NCBI GenBank assembly: GCA_964592375.1
Contig: CAZQDP010000066.1
Coordinates: 1 to 12,906, forward strand
Source of the DNA: CAZQDP01 sp964592375
Lineage (GTDB): Bacteria > Bacillota > Clostridia > RUG12999
Length of the DNA stretch: 12,906 nucleotides
Reading direction: 5' to 3'
Every line of letters starts with the position of its first letter. The stretch's first letter is position 1. Under the pieces are notes generated by a model. The model was not told where the DNA came from. It made no database searches and saw nothing but the letters and a program-made list of their open reading frames with translations. The position numbers and the translations under genes are program-made. This document shows, piece by piece, positions 6,273 to 12,906 of the stretch.

Positions 6273-6325
6273 CTTTATCGCAGTTTATTTGGTGCAAAGG
6301 GCACAAAGAAAGGAAGGATTTTTTC

Positions 6326-7975
6326 ATGAACAATTCTATATGGGTGGATCCGCAGGGCAGGGAATACAAGGTGTCCCCTCCTGCCAATACGGCGTTTGTA
6401 CAGGCGTATATGGATAAAATAATGCTTCAGCATAGCGAAGAGCTACCCCTTGATCACCCAAATGGAGCAGTAACCGAGGAGAAGCTTGTAGCGCAGGCGG
6501 TGACAAGCGCAAAGATAGCATCTGGAGCCGTCACCTCCGAGAAAATCTCACCGCTTACGGTTTCAATGGAGCATATCCAGGATGGCGCTATTTCTGCAAG
6601 TAAGATAGCAAGTGGCGCTGTTATCGAAAGTAAAATTGCAAATGGTGCCGTAACCGAGGGAAAAATACCAGATGGGAATATCTATACGCGCCATTTTGCC
6701 GCCGATGCGCTTGCGCCAAAAGCGGTGAGTGCACAAACGGCCTTAAGGGCCGACAGTGCGGCAGTAGCCGATGCAGCGCAAAGCGCCACAAGAGCAGCCG
6801 CAGATGCAATGGGGAATAATATCATAGCAACCTATGCCGAACGCAGTCAGGTCAATGCGGCGCTAAATTCAATTTTTCAAAGCATGGTAAGTAAAATAGA
6901 AGGCAAGGGGCTTTCTGCAAATGATTATACAAATGCTGATAAAACAAGGCTTGCAAACACATCCGGTACCAATACCGGAGATCAAGATTTAAGTGGACTG
7001 CAGCCAAAGCAAGCTGGAAAAGGCCTATCCACAGAAGACTATACAACGAATGAGAAATTAAAATTAGAGAGGGTGCAGGAAGGAGCAGAGGTCAATGTTA
7101 ATGCGGACTGGGAAGCTACGACTGGCGATGCTCAAATACTACACAAACCCACAATAAAAGATTTTGATTTTGAGTATGATGTTGAAGAAGTTATTGATTA
7201 CAATAGCTATATTGCAAGTGGGATATACAAGTTGAATCAAAACTACACTATACCTGCTGGCGGTAGAAGTAGAGTTATTATACTTCATGTATATGTAGAA
7301 AGTGAAGGCGGTAATTGGATAACGCAAACACAAAGTATAGATGGAGTGATTTATGTAAGGAATAATTTATCAGGTTCTTGGTCCGCGTGGTCTCAAATAG
7401 CTGCACCACCAACAGCCAAAAGTGTTGTTAATGAAAGCTTTGCCATAAACGCAACTGCTCCACGTGCTACTGCAGATGCGCAGGGCAATGACATACCAAC
7501 AACTTACATAAAAGCCAATAAAATGGGTCAACCACTTGGCGTAGCGACAATCACCGGTGATGGCTATTTGGCTCAGAAGGCAGAGCTATCAGAGAAGGCA
7601 AATAAAGACTCAGATGGACTTGAAATAAAAACACAATATGCAAAAAGACAACCGGTGACGGAAGCAATACCGCTTTTAATGGTTAATTACAACCCTACAT
7701 TTTCATTAACAGAATCACAAAGGCAATCAATAAGCTTAGAGGGCACTGCTCCTGTAGACCCTACTCATGTGATTACTTTACCAACGACTTCTGTGCCAAT
7801 AGACATTGAGGTGTTCTTTACTACTCCGGCAGAATTTGCTACGATAAGTTTTCCCAACATTCGATGGATAAATGGAGACGCCCCTTCATCGTTAGAACCG
7901 CTTAAAAGCTATGTATTTTATGCATCATCATGGGGTAATGGTGTTTGGGTAGGAGGCTTGGCAATGTATGACTAA
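6326..7975 (+). CDS. Phage tail fibre with decapeptide repeats and knob-like domain
   Basis: A 549-residue fibre, probably a trimeric receptor-binding appendage. The N-terminal about 45 residues should attach to the virion. Residues 47-126 form eight decapeptide units of the pattern GAVTxxKIxx. Then come an Ala-rich stretch, two copies of GKGLSxxDYT (193 and 231), and the familiar fibre sequence GTNTGDQDLSGL. Two copies of an 'A-x-ADAxGNxI-x-TY' module (about 157 and 381) flank a domain at about 290-360. That domain has GIYKLNQNYTIPAGG and SGSWSAWSQIA, as in pyocin-knob-like domains of tail fibres. The start at 6326 is chosen because AAAGGAAGG precedes it; the in-frame ATG at 6227 lies before the terminator stem and would be translated through it. 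From about 7140 the DNA becomes more AT-rich, as in exchanged receptor-binding tips. It overlaps the next gene by 8 nt. Confidence 0.85.
   Translation: MNNSIWVDPQGREYKVSPPANTAFVQAYMDKIMLQHSEELPLDHPNGAVTEEKLVAQAVTSAKIASGAVTSEKISPLTVSMEHIQDGAISASKIASGAVIESKIANGAVTEGKIPDGNIYTRHFAADALAPKAVSAQTALRADSAAVADAAQSATRAAADAMGNNIIATYAERSQVNAALNSIFQSMVSKIEGKGLSANDYTNADKTRLANTSGTNTGDQDLSGLQPKQAGKGLSTEDYTTNEKLKLERVQEGAEVNVNADWEATTGDAQILHKPTIKDFDFEYDVEEVIDYNSYIASGIYKLNQNYTIPAGGRSRVIILHVYVESEGGNWITQTQSIDGVIYVRNNLSGSWSAWSQIAAPPTAKSVVNESFAINATAPRATADAQGNDIPTTYIKANKMGQPLGVATITGDGYLAQKAELSEKANKDSDGLEIKTQYAKRQPVTEAIPLLMVNYNPTFSLTESQRQSISLEGTAPVDPTHVITLPTTSVPIDIEVFFTTPAEFATISFPNIRWINGDAPSSLEPLKSYVFYASSWGNGVWVGGLAMYD
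6464..6703 (+). repeat. Eight 30-bp units coding the fibre shaft decapeptides
   Basis: Within the fibre gene eight consecutive 30-bp units code for decapeptides such as GAVTEEKLVA, QAVTSAKIAS, GAVTSEKISP, GAISASKIAS and GAVIESKIAN. The units are exactly 30 bp with no gaps. Units 4 and 8 are the most divergent. The nucleotide sequence has diverged more than the protein, so the repeat is old and held by selection on the protein. Confidence 0.85.
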
Positions 7976-8681
7976 AATGCTTTTGCTTCAAAACATTCAA
8001 AGAAGCTTTATACTGAATGAAAGCTTTAGTGCGTGGTCTGTTGGCAATATATTGCATAATTCAAATATCAATGGATGGAATTTTAACGCAAACTTACAAG
8101 TAGCAGGGACACCAGCAATTTCTGTAAAGTTCGAGATTGCAGATAGTGTTGCTGGTAGAATGCTGACGTTCAGAAGACTAACTGGTGGAGTAACAAGCAT
8201 GCCAATAATAACAAAGAGTATTCCAGCTCAGTCTGGCATTTTGTATATTGAGGCAGGCATACGAATATCAACAAGCTCTCAAACATTTGCTTTAGTAGTT
8301 GGAGATAGTAGCAAATATATAACAAACTACCAAAATGAAATGCCAATAAAAATGACGTTTACAAATAATCCTGTAACACCTCCTAATATATCTATTGCAA
8401 ATGTGCCTAACAGTACTGGAATAGCAACTATTGTTGCCTCACCGAGCACCTCAAAGTTTTATGCATTTAAAATTAAGCTGAATTTGGACACAAAGAAGTT
8501 TAATTTATGGATTGATGGCGCGCAACAGACAGACGCATTGTCTGGCACTCTTGATTATTCATGCCAAAAAGCAAGCACACTTAGTTGGACAATAGACCGC
8601 ATATACTTTGCGGCTATTGGGGCTGCATCATCAGGAGCAACTCAAGGTCCTGCATTAGATTACATAAAAATATATAAATAA
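7968..8681 (+). CDS. Beta-rich protein of the fibre cassette, unknown
   Basis: A 237-residue protein of no family I can name. It has few charged residues, many Ser, Thr, Asn and Ile, and alternating hydrophobics throughout. Examples are SGILYIEAGIRISTSSQTFALVVGD and the stretch FYAFKIKLNLDTKKFNLWIDGAQQT, which resembles the strand-turn-strand of LamG/concanavalin-like jelly rolls. The ending ALDYIKIYK also fits such a fold. A carbohydrate-binding or receptor-binding component of the tail is the best inference. The ATG at 7968 has AGGAGG 11 nt upstream and lies inside the end of the fibre gene (8-nt overlap, other frame), so translation is probably coupled. The DNA is clearly more AT-rich than the capsid and nozzle genes. 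No signal peptide is seen. Confidence 0.6.
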   Translation: MTKMLLLQNIQRSFILNESFSAWSVGNILHNSNINGWNFNANLQVAGTPAISVKFEIADSVAGRMLTFRRLTGGVTSMPIITKSIPAQSGILYIEAGIRISTSSQTFALVVGDSSKYITNYQNEMPIKMTFTNNPVTPPNISIANVPNSTGIATIVASPSTSKFYAFKIKLNLDTKKFNLWIDGAQQTDALSGTLDYSCQKASTLSWTIDRIYFAAIGAASSGATQGPALDYIKIYK

Positions 8682-8695
8682 AGGAGTAGATAAAA

Positions 8696-9130
8696 ATGTC
8701 TTATTACAAACTTATTGATGGTCAAATTAACTCTCCGCCATTGTGCTTACATACTGATGATGGCGTGATCTGCAACTTTGATACGCTCATTGCGCACAAT
8801 CAAAGTGCAAGAGAAAAATATGGTTATTACCCTTTGAATGAAGAGCCACCCTCGTTCAATCAAAACGCACAAAGTCTGAGCGTAGCTTATGTGCAGAATG
8901 AGGATGCAATTGTTGCGGTCTATACCGTAGCGGATTTAGCAAATGAGGAAAAAACGGATAACTACAAACGGCTAACGGTTTCGCATATCCGTGAGCGGTA
9001 TGATGTGGATGCGGAGTTTGATATGATCAATACTGGCATAACAGATGCCGAAAACGCACAATACACAGAATATCGCAGCCATGTGGAGCAATGCAAGAGC
9101 AGAGCGCATTTGGAGGTGTATGGGAACTAA
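8696..9130 (+). CDS. Probable tail-fibre accessory or assembly protein
   Basis: A 144-residue protein with two parts. Residues 1-55 (YYKLIDGQINSPP ... TDDGVICNF ... YGYYPLNEEPP) have the look of small proteins encoded just after phage tail fibres, whose N-termini read 'NP ... LGYKPL-x-E-x-P'. The C-terminal part (about 80-144) is charged and helical and may form a coiled coil. Its place right behind two fibre-type genes supports a fibre-assembly chaperone or attachment protein, but no specific family is recognised. AAAGGAG precedes the ATG. The next gene starts 86 nt later; that gap holds no clear promoter or terminator. Confidence 0.45.
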   Translation: MSYYKLIDGQINSPPLCLHTDDGVICNFDTLIAHNQSAREKYGYYPLNEEPPSFNQNAQSLSVAYVQNEDAIVAVYTVADLANEEKTDNYKRLTVSHIRERYDVDAEFDMINTGITDAENAQYTEYRSHVEQCKSRAHLEVYGN

Positions 9131-9216
9131 ATTAAAAAGTATTATTCAAAGAAACTGTATAAAATCTTTTGTTTGGACAAGCAAAAAGTGAAATAATCAG
9201 GAAAAGGGTGTTAGAA

Positions 9217-9972
9217 ATGAAAACAGTAGAAGATATTATGGCATTTGTGGATGAAGTGATGCCAAATACATTTGCAATACAGCAAAAGCTGGATTGGTAT
9301 AATACCTGTGAGAGCGTGGTGAGGCAAAAGGCAGTAAAAAGATATGGATATCTTGAAACAGAAACAACCGGCGAGGTATTTTTGCCGGAAGGCGTTTTTG
9401 CAGAGGACATTACAAATGTGTTTTTAGATGGATGTGAAGTGCCGGCACGCGATTATCGCAGTGGGGCTTTCATGAGAGAGAACATACATAAAAAGGTAGG
9501 CATTGTGTACCTTGTGCGCCACACTCCAATCATGATCAAAAGCTATAACGGCTACGCGGCAATGGAGGAAAACCGCTGTGAGCTTCGAAGCATGGCATTT
9601 AGCGCAGGGGAAAGTGTGGATATTGACATTGGAAACTGCAAAGGAAGAGTGGTGATTTTGGGGACATCGGGCAATGTAATTTATGTTTCAGATCCGGGTA
9701 GTGCATGGTTTTTGCCACCTATCGAAAAAGTAGAGGATGAGCAGGGCAGTGTAACACTTGCGCTGGATATGCAGGTGGCCGCCATGCCTCCGTATGACAG
9801 TTTATATACCGATTATCTATGTGCACAAATTTGCTACTATCAGAAGGATTTTGAGGCATATAATCATGCCGCGGATAGGTACAATATGACCCTGGATAAT
9901 CTTAGTAGGTTTTGTATGCAGAATGCAAGCACAAAGTCGCAGAGCTGCGTAAAGAATTTATGGCAAGCATAG
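9217..9972 (+). CDS. Phage head-tail adaptor-like protein
   Basis: A 251-residue protein. It begins with a helical segment (TVEDIMAFVDEVMPNTFAIQQKLDWYN). A beta-type middle (about 45-165) holds TGEVFLPEGVFAEDITNVFLDG and PIMIKSYNGY. The C-terminal helices contain PYDSLYTDYLCAQICYYQKDFEAYNHAADRYN (split here: PYDSLYTDYLCAQICYY, then QKDFEAYNHAADRYN). A C-terminal 'Y ... A ... D ... AN-x-A-x-x-YN' helical pattern is seen in adaptor or head-completion proteins of short-tailed phages, and the next gene looks like a nozzle, so I infer an adaptor. The start at 9217 is chosen for AAAAGGGTG 8 nt upstream; a longer TTG-started version from 9169 has no visible ribosome binding site. The stop is TAG. 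The family assignment is by pattern and position only. Confidence 0.5.
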   Translation: MKTVEDIMAFVDEVMPNTFAIQQKLDWYNTCESVVRQKAVKRYGYLETETTGEVFLPEGVFAEDITNVFLDGCEVPARDYRSGAFMRENIHKKVGIVYLVRHTPIMIKSYNGYAAMEENRCELRSMAFSAGESVDIDIGNCKGRVVILGTSGNVIYVSDPGSAWFLPPIEKVEDEQGSVTLALDMQVAAMPPYDSLYTDYLCAQICYYQKDFEAYNHAADRYNMTLDNLSRFCMQNASTKSQSCVKNLWQA

Positions 9973-9990
9973 AAGAAGGAGGTGGTATGA

Positions 9991-11730
9991 ATGTTTTTGC
10001 CAATTATACAGTCTGCAAATGGGAAAAAACGCAGTGTGATGGATTGGTTTGGAGGCATAAATGTGATGGCCTCGGGGGAAGAGAATGAATTTGAAGAACT
10101 AAAAAATATGATGCCAAAGCGGGATAATAGTATTGAGAGCATTGGAGAAATTGCAGTGGTAAAGGAAAACATCCCGGGCAATAGCTTTCTTCCGGTGATG
10201 GAGGCAGAAGCACTGCAGGTCTATAGCTTAGCGGATGACGGCTTTTATAAAAATGGCACAAAAATGCATTATTTCGGTGACAATACATATTTCTCCGCAT
10301 CAAAGTTTGTTGACCAGACGGGGGCAGAAATTATACCATTTCAAGTAGTGAGCAGCAAGGACTCCAAGCTGATAAAGGCAGGAGATGATTTGATTATCGC
10401 TTCGCCACAGATGTTATTTTGCACAAAGGATGGGTTTTTTAAGCCGGAGCTTAATTGGTACTTTTGTGTACCACTGCATTATTTTACTTGGGGAAACGGT
10501 CGATTTACACTTGCTACGGTAGATACCCTGCAGGGAACCTACTTTAGCAAGCTTACTGGCGGTGAAAAGTTTTCGGTAGAGTTATACGAAGCATCCTACA
10601 ATACTCAAACTAAAATTTGCACCCGTGAAGCCTTAAAAGCACAAACGCAGGGAACATATACAAAATGCATCAAATCGCACGACCATTACGAAGTATATTT
10701 TGACCTTGAAAACGCAAGCACATTTTACAGCTTACCAAGCTATTGTGTCATCGTGCTCAAACGGGTGCTGGATATGTCCTTTCAGGATGTGATTTATGCA
10801 TACAACCGATTATGGGGGGTGAAGGGCAATAGGATCTATGCATCTTGTGTTGGCAATGTATTTGATTTTGCAAATGAAGAAAATGACCCTTTAAAGGGAT
10901 ATTGGGCGGACACACAATCCTCCGGTGAAGATTTTACAGCCATCAACCAAACGGGCTCACGAATATCGGCATTTAAGCCTAATGCCACATATGAAATTTA
11001 CGGAACAATACCACCCTATACCATCAAAACGGTTGAACAGAGCTACGGATGCACCAGTGCAAGATCAATTGGCGGGGTCGCCGGAGTTGTTATGCTACAA
11101 AACAAGGATGGTATTTATGCATATGGCGGCAGAAAGTACGTGAAGGCCGACTATCACATCGAGAACTTGATAGATAATACCGAGCACCTTTGTGGAGCCG
11201 GCATTAATCATTTGTATTATGTGTCGTACCGGGATCGGATTTTTATGTACGATTACTATAGAGCAGTATGGGGCAGTATGGCAATTGAGGACGGAAAGGA
11301 AGCAAGATACATCACCTCATATAATGGCGCACTGCTTTGCCTTGGTGAAGATAATAAACTGCGGCTTTTGGCAGGACCGCTACCCGAAGGATTTGAGGTG
11401 ATCGCAAGCAATACGGTAGAATGGGAGCTCATTACAAGAAATTTTGGGCAGGACGGATACACCTTAAGGGGTATTACCCAGTTGCAGTTGCGTATGAAAA
11501 GCATGGGAGAGGCGAGTTTTACCGTTGCAATCAGCTGTGACAATAAGCCGTTTAAACAAATTTCCGAGCAAAGCAGTATTAGCGGCATGAGCTACTATAC
11601 CATACCAATTACCATTCATCGATGCAATGAATGGAAATTGAAAATCGGCGGCACCGGAAAAGTGAATATCACCTCGTTTGAACTCATCCAGTATACCGGC
11701 GGAGCGGTGAAAAGTGGAGGTGTTTCATGA
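9991..11730 (+). CDS. Phage tail nozzle / beta-propeller stabilisation-like protein
   Basis: A 579-residue protein that probably closes the head and forms the tube of a short, non-contractile tail, comparable in role to T7 gp12 or P22 gp10. The N-terminus (MDWFGGIN ... FEELKNMMP) is the usual opening of such proteins. At about 266-300 is VIYAYNRLWGVKGNRIYASC followed by VFDFA. Further on come DFTAI, SAFKPNATYEIYG, and propeller-blade-like repeats (IGGVAGVVMLQNKDGIYAYGG, HLYYVSYRDRIFMYDYYRAVWG). The NRLWG-GNRIYAS-G-x-x-x-FDF pattern is a strong sign of this group. AAGGAGG lies 7 nt before the ATG; an overlapping ATG at 9986 is out of frame. It is 18 nt after the adaptor gene and overlaps the next gene by 4 nt (ATGA). 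No contractile-sheath or tape-measure gene is present, which fits a podovirus-type tail. Confidence 0.68.
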   Translation: MFLPIIQSANGKKRSVMDWFGGINVMASGEENEFEELKNMMPKRDNSIESIGEIAVVKENIPGNSFLPVMEAEALQVYSLADDGFYKNGTKMHYFGDNTYFSASKFVDQTGAEIIPFQVVSSKDSKLIKAGDDLIIASPQMLFCTKDGFFKPELNWYFCVPLHYFTWGNGRFTLATVDTLQGTYFSKLTGGEKFSVELYEASYNTQTKICTREALKAQTQGTYTKCIKSHDHYEVYFDLENASTFYSLPSYCVIVLKRVLDMSFQDVIYAYNRLWGVKGNRIYASCVGNVFDFANEENDPLKGYWADTQSSGEDFTAINQTGSRISAFKPNATYEIYGTIPPYTIKTVEQSYGCTSARSIGGVAGVVMLQNKDGIYAYGGRKYVKADYHIENLIDNTEHLCGAGINHLYYVSYRDRIFMYDYYRAVWGSMAIEDGKEARYITSYNGALLCLGEDNKLRLLAGPLPEGFEVIASNTVEWELITRNFGQDGYTLRGITQLQLRMKSMGEASFTVAISCDNKPFKQISEQSSISGMSYYTIPITIHRCNEWKLKIGGTGKVNITSFELIQYTGGAVKSGGVS

Positions 11731-11966
11731 AGAAGCCCAAGCGTGAACAAAGCGCCTTTGCACTGATTACTAGTCGAATTGATGCACTGGAAGAAGATAT
11801 GGAGGAAGGCTTTGTTAATATTACGGAAAGCAATTTAAGACTCAGTGTGCCTTATGTACGCGATGAAGGAAAAATAAGTCTGGGACTGAAGTTGGAAAAT
11901 GACAAAATCTATATTTATTCTGGGGGAACTTCCCTTGGATATATTACAATAATTGTAGGAGAGTGA
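11727..11966 (+). CDS. Small unknown protein of the tail module
   Basis: A 79-residue protein not recognised by family. A basic N-terminus (MKKPKREQ) is followed by a short helix with heptad spacing (LITSRIDALEEDMEEGF) and then a beta-rich C-terminal half (ISLGLKLENDKIYIYSGGTSLGYITIIV). The start overlaps the nozzle stop by 4 nt and lies behind GGAGGTG, so translation is probably coupled. The helix-then-beta arrangement is compatible with a small trimeric virion component, for example a tail tip or plug; that is a guess from shape and position. Confidence 0.6.
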   Translation: MKKPKREQSAFALITSRIDALEEDMEEGFVNITESNLRLSVPYVRDEGKISLGLKLENDKIYIYSGGTSLGYITIIVGE

Positions 11967-11970
11967 GAAA

Positions 11971-12417
11971 ATGAATGAAAAAAATAACTTAAATACCTTG
12001 GTAAACCTTGTGAATGACATTTCCTCGCGGGAGGAAAAGTATCAGCGGAAATATGATGATGTATTTTCTTCGGGTAGCGGATATCGTTATCAGAAGGATC
12101 CTTATTACAAAAAACTGGTAGAGGAAAGAGAAAAGGAAAAAAAGGAGCAGGTTGATAGAGATAGGTATCAGCATATGCTGAACACGGAAGGGGCCAATAA
12201 TTCGTGGGCTTATTCTTTGGATGGCATAGCTGCAAAAGATCTTGAGGAGGAAAAAAGGCAGATAGGCCAAAAACTGACACAAGACAAAGAGCAGGAATAC
12301 GCACTAAGGCGCTCTGCACGGCTTAGAAGCCTTAGGAAAAAATATATAAGAGAAAGGAGCGCCGATATATATGCTTTAGGAAAGGCAAACGAAGCATATT
12401 TGGGCGTTGGTGAATAA
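11971..12417 (+). CDS. Highly charged helical phage protein, unknown
   Basis: A 148-residue protein dominated by Lys, Arg, Glu and Gln, predicted to be mostly alpha-helical with likely coiled coils at about residues 45-62 (KLVEEREKEKKEQVDRDR) and 88-130 (DLEEEKRQIGQKL ... RRSARLRSLRKKYIRER). The middle (NTEGANNSWAYSLDGIAA) breaks the helix. There is no signal peptide or transmembrane segment. It starts 4 nt after the previous gene, with AGGAGAGTGA before the ATG, and ends 3 nt before the holin gene. Candidates are an internal or ejected virion protein, or an assembly factor. I do not recognise a family. Confidence 0.6.
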   Translation: MNEKNNLNTLVNLVNDISSREEKYQRKYDDVFSSGSGYRYQKDPYYKKLVEEREKEKKEQVDRDRYQHMLNTEGANNSWAYSLDGIAAKDLEEEKRQIGQKLTQDKEQEYALRRSARLRSLRKKYIRERSADIYALGKANEAYLGVGE

Positions 12418-12420
12418 GCG

Positions 12421-12861
12421 ATGGGCGAACACAACATTGTATATAAAAGCTTTATCGGTCTTTTTGCAGGTGTATTTGCCTATTTGCAAGGCGCTGTGAA
12501 TGAAATGTTTGCGGTACTTGCCATTTTGATGGTTTGTGACTATGTATCAGGTGCGACTGCGGCAATGATGGAGGGAAGCTTTTCTGTGAAAAAAGGCGTT
12601 GTCGGGGCCATAAAAAAATCCGGCTACCTGCTACTCATCGTGGTATGCTTTCTACTTGACTACTGCATCAACTACATGGGTCTTGCCATTGGCATGAACC
12701 TTGAAACCAACGGGATGTTTGGATATGCCATTACCTGCTACCTCATTGGCACTGAGGGGCTTTCCTGCCTAAAGTGTCTTACGAAAATGGGACTTCCGGT
12801 TCCCGCCTATTTGCAACAAGCTTTTGGGATCATTAAACAAAAAGGTGAAGGGGAGAACTAA
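12421..12861 (+). CDS. Phage holin (toxin secretion / phage lysis type)
   Basis: A 146-residue membrane protein that forms holes in the cytoplasmic membrane at the end of a lytic cycle, or exports cargo in domesticated systems. It matches the Phage_holin_4 group: three to four hydrophobic segments (about 10-26, 28-48, 66-86, 97-115), with the family signature DYVSG at 40-44, the following EGSFSVKKGVVGAIKKSGYL (51-70), and LLIVVCFLLDYCINY after it. The C-terminus is short and charged (KQKGEGEN). It begins 3 nt after the preceding stop with only a weak GGTGA upstream, so translational coupling is likely. A muramidase or amidase gene often follows such holins; only 45 nt remain after this gene, and no further start is seen in them. 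Confidence 0.9.
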   Translation: MGEHNIVYKSFIGLFAGVFAYLQGAVNEMFAVLAILMVCDYVSGATAAMMEGSFSVKKGVVGAIKKSGYLLLIVVCFLLDYCINYMGLAIGMNLETNGMFGYAITCYLIGTEGLSCLKCLTKMGLPVPAYLQQAFGIIKQKGEGEN

Positions 12862-12906
12862 TTTTTAATCATAAATTTGGACAAAACATCGTACAATAGA
12901 ATATCA

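Noticed and set aside
6227..6325. N-terminal extension of the fibre from the ATG at 6227
   Set aside because: It would be translated through the terminator stem and encodes a sequence unlike phage fibres, while the ATG at 6326 has a strong ribosome binding site.
6326..8681. Diversity-generating retroelement acting on the fibre genes
   Set aside because: No reverse transcriptase, no template/variable repeat pair and no C-type lectin-like ending are visible in the window.
9169..9216. TTG-started extension of the adaptor-like protein
   Set aside because: No ribosome binding site is visible before the TTG, and a good one precedes the ATG at 9217.
1..12906. tRNA or rRNA genes, CRISPR arrays, insertion sequences, transposases
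   Set aside because: No cloverleaf, regularly spaced palindromic repeats, transposase motifs or terminal inverted repeats were found by reading both strands.
12862..12906. Promoter-like TTGGAC ... TACAAT after the holin
   Set aside because: The two hexamers are only 9 bp apart, and no acceptable -35 lies 16-18 bp before TACAAT; the window ends here.

Overview
The window reads as a chromosomal segment of a moderately AT-rich Gram-positive, most likely a clostridial Firmicute. The reasons are strong purine-rich ribosome binding sites, intrinsic terminators with T tracts, GTG starts beside good AGGAGG signals, and the run prfA - ZIP-family transporter. No taxonomic marker beyond protein resemblance is present, so the genus is not assigned.

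Left part (1-3870), housekeeping genes. On the minus strand a probable operon runs from a promoter near 1650: a membrane-anchored cyclophilin (1610-861), a 63-residue two-helix membrane protein (780-589), and the 5' part of valS (559 to the left edge). Diverging from it, a consensus-like promoter at 1715-1743 drives prfA (release factor RF1, 1847-2920) and then a ZIP metal transporter (3003-3719). A hairpin plus T-tract terminator at 3843-3870 closes that unit. A 28-codon reading frame in the prfA leader has its own ribosome binding site. It overlaps the prfA start and ends in UAG, a stop codon that RF1 itself reads.

Middle and right part (3871-12906), virion genes of a short-tailed phage type. 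After a leader with a 17-bp direct repeat and a candidate extended -10 promoter come a scaffold-like protein, an N4-gp56-family major capsid protein and a small virion protein. A hairpin region with an intrinsic terminator or attenuator (6178-6272) follows. Next is a receptor-binding cassette: a 549-residue fibre with decapeptide repeats and a knob-like domain, a second Gly/Ser/Thr-rich beta protein, and a probable fibre accessory protein. Then come an adaptor-like protein, a large beta-propeller or nozzle-like tail protein, two small unknown proteins (one highly charged and helical), and a holin. All lie on the plus strand with short gaps or overlaps, so they are probably co-transcribed, with a step-down after the capsid genes.

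The main puzzle is what is missing. No integrase, repressor, replication gene, terminase, portal or protease is visible, and the virion genes begin only about 200 bp after a chromosomal terminator. Either the packaging and lysogeny genes lie to the right of the window, or this is a reduced or domesticated virion cluster. This window alone cannot decide between them.
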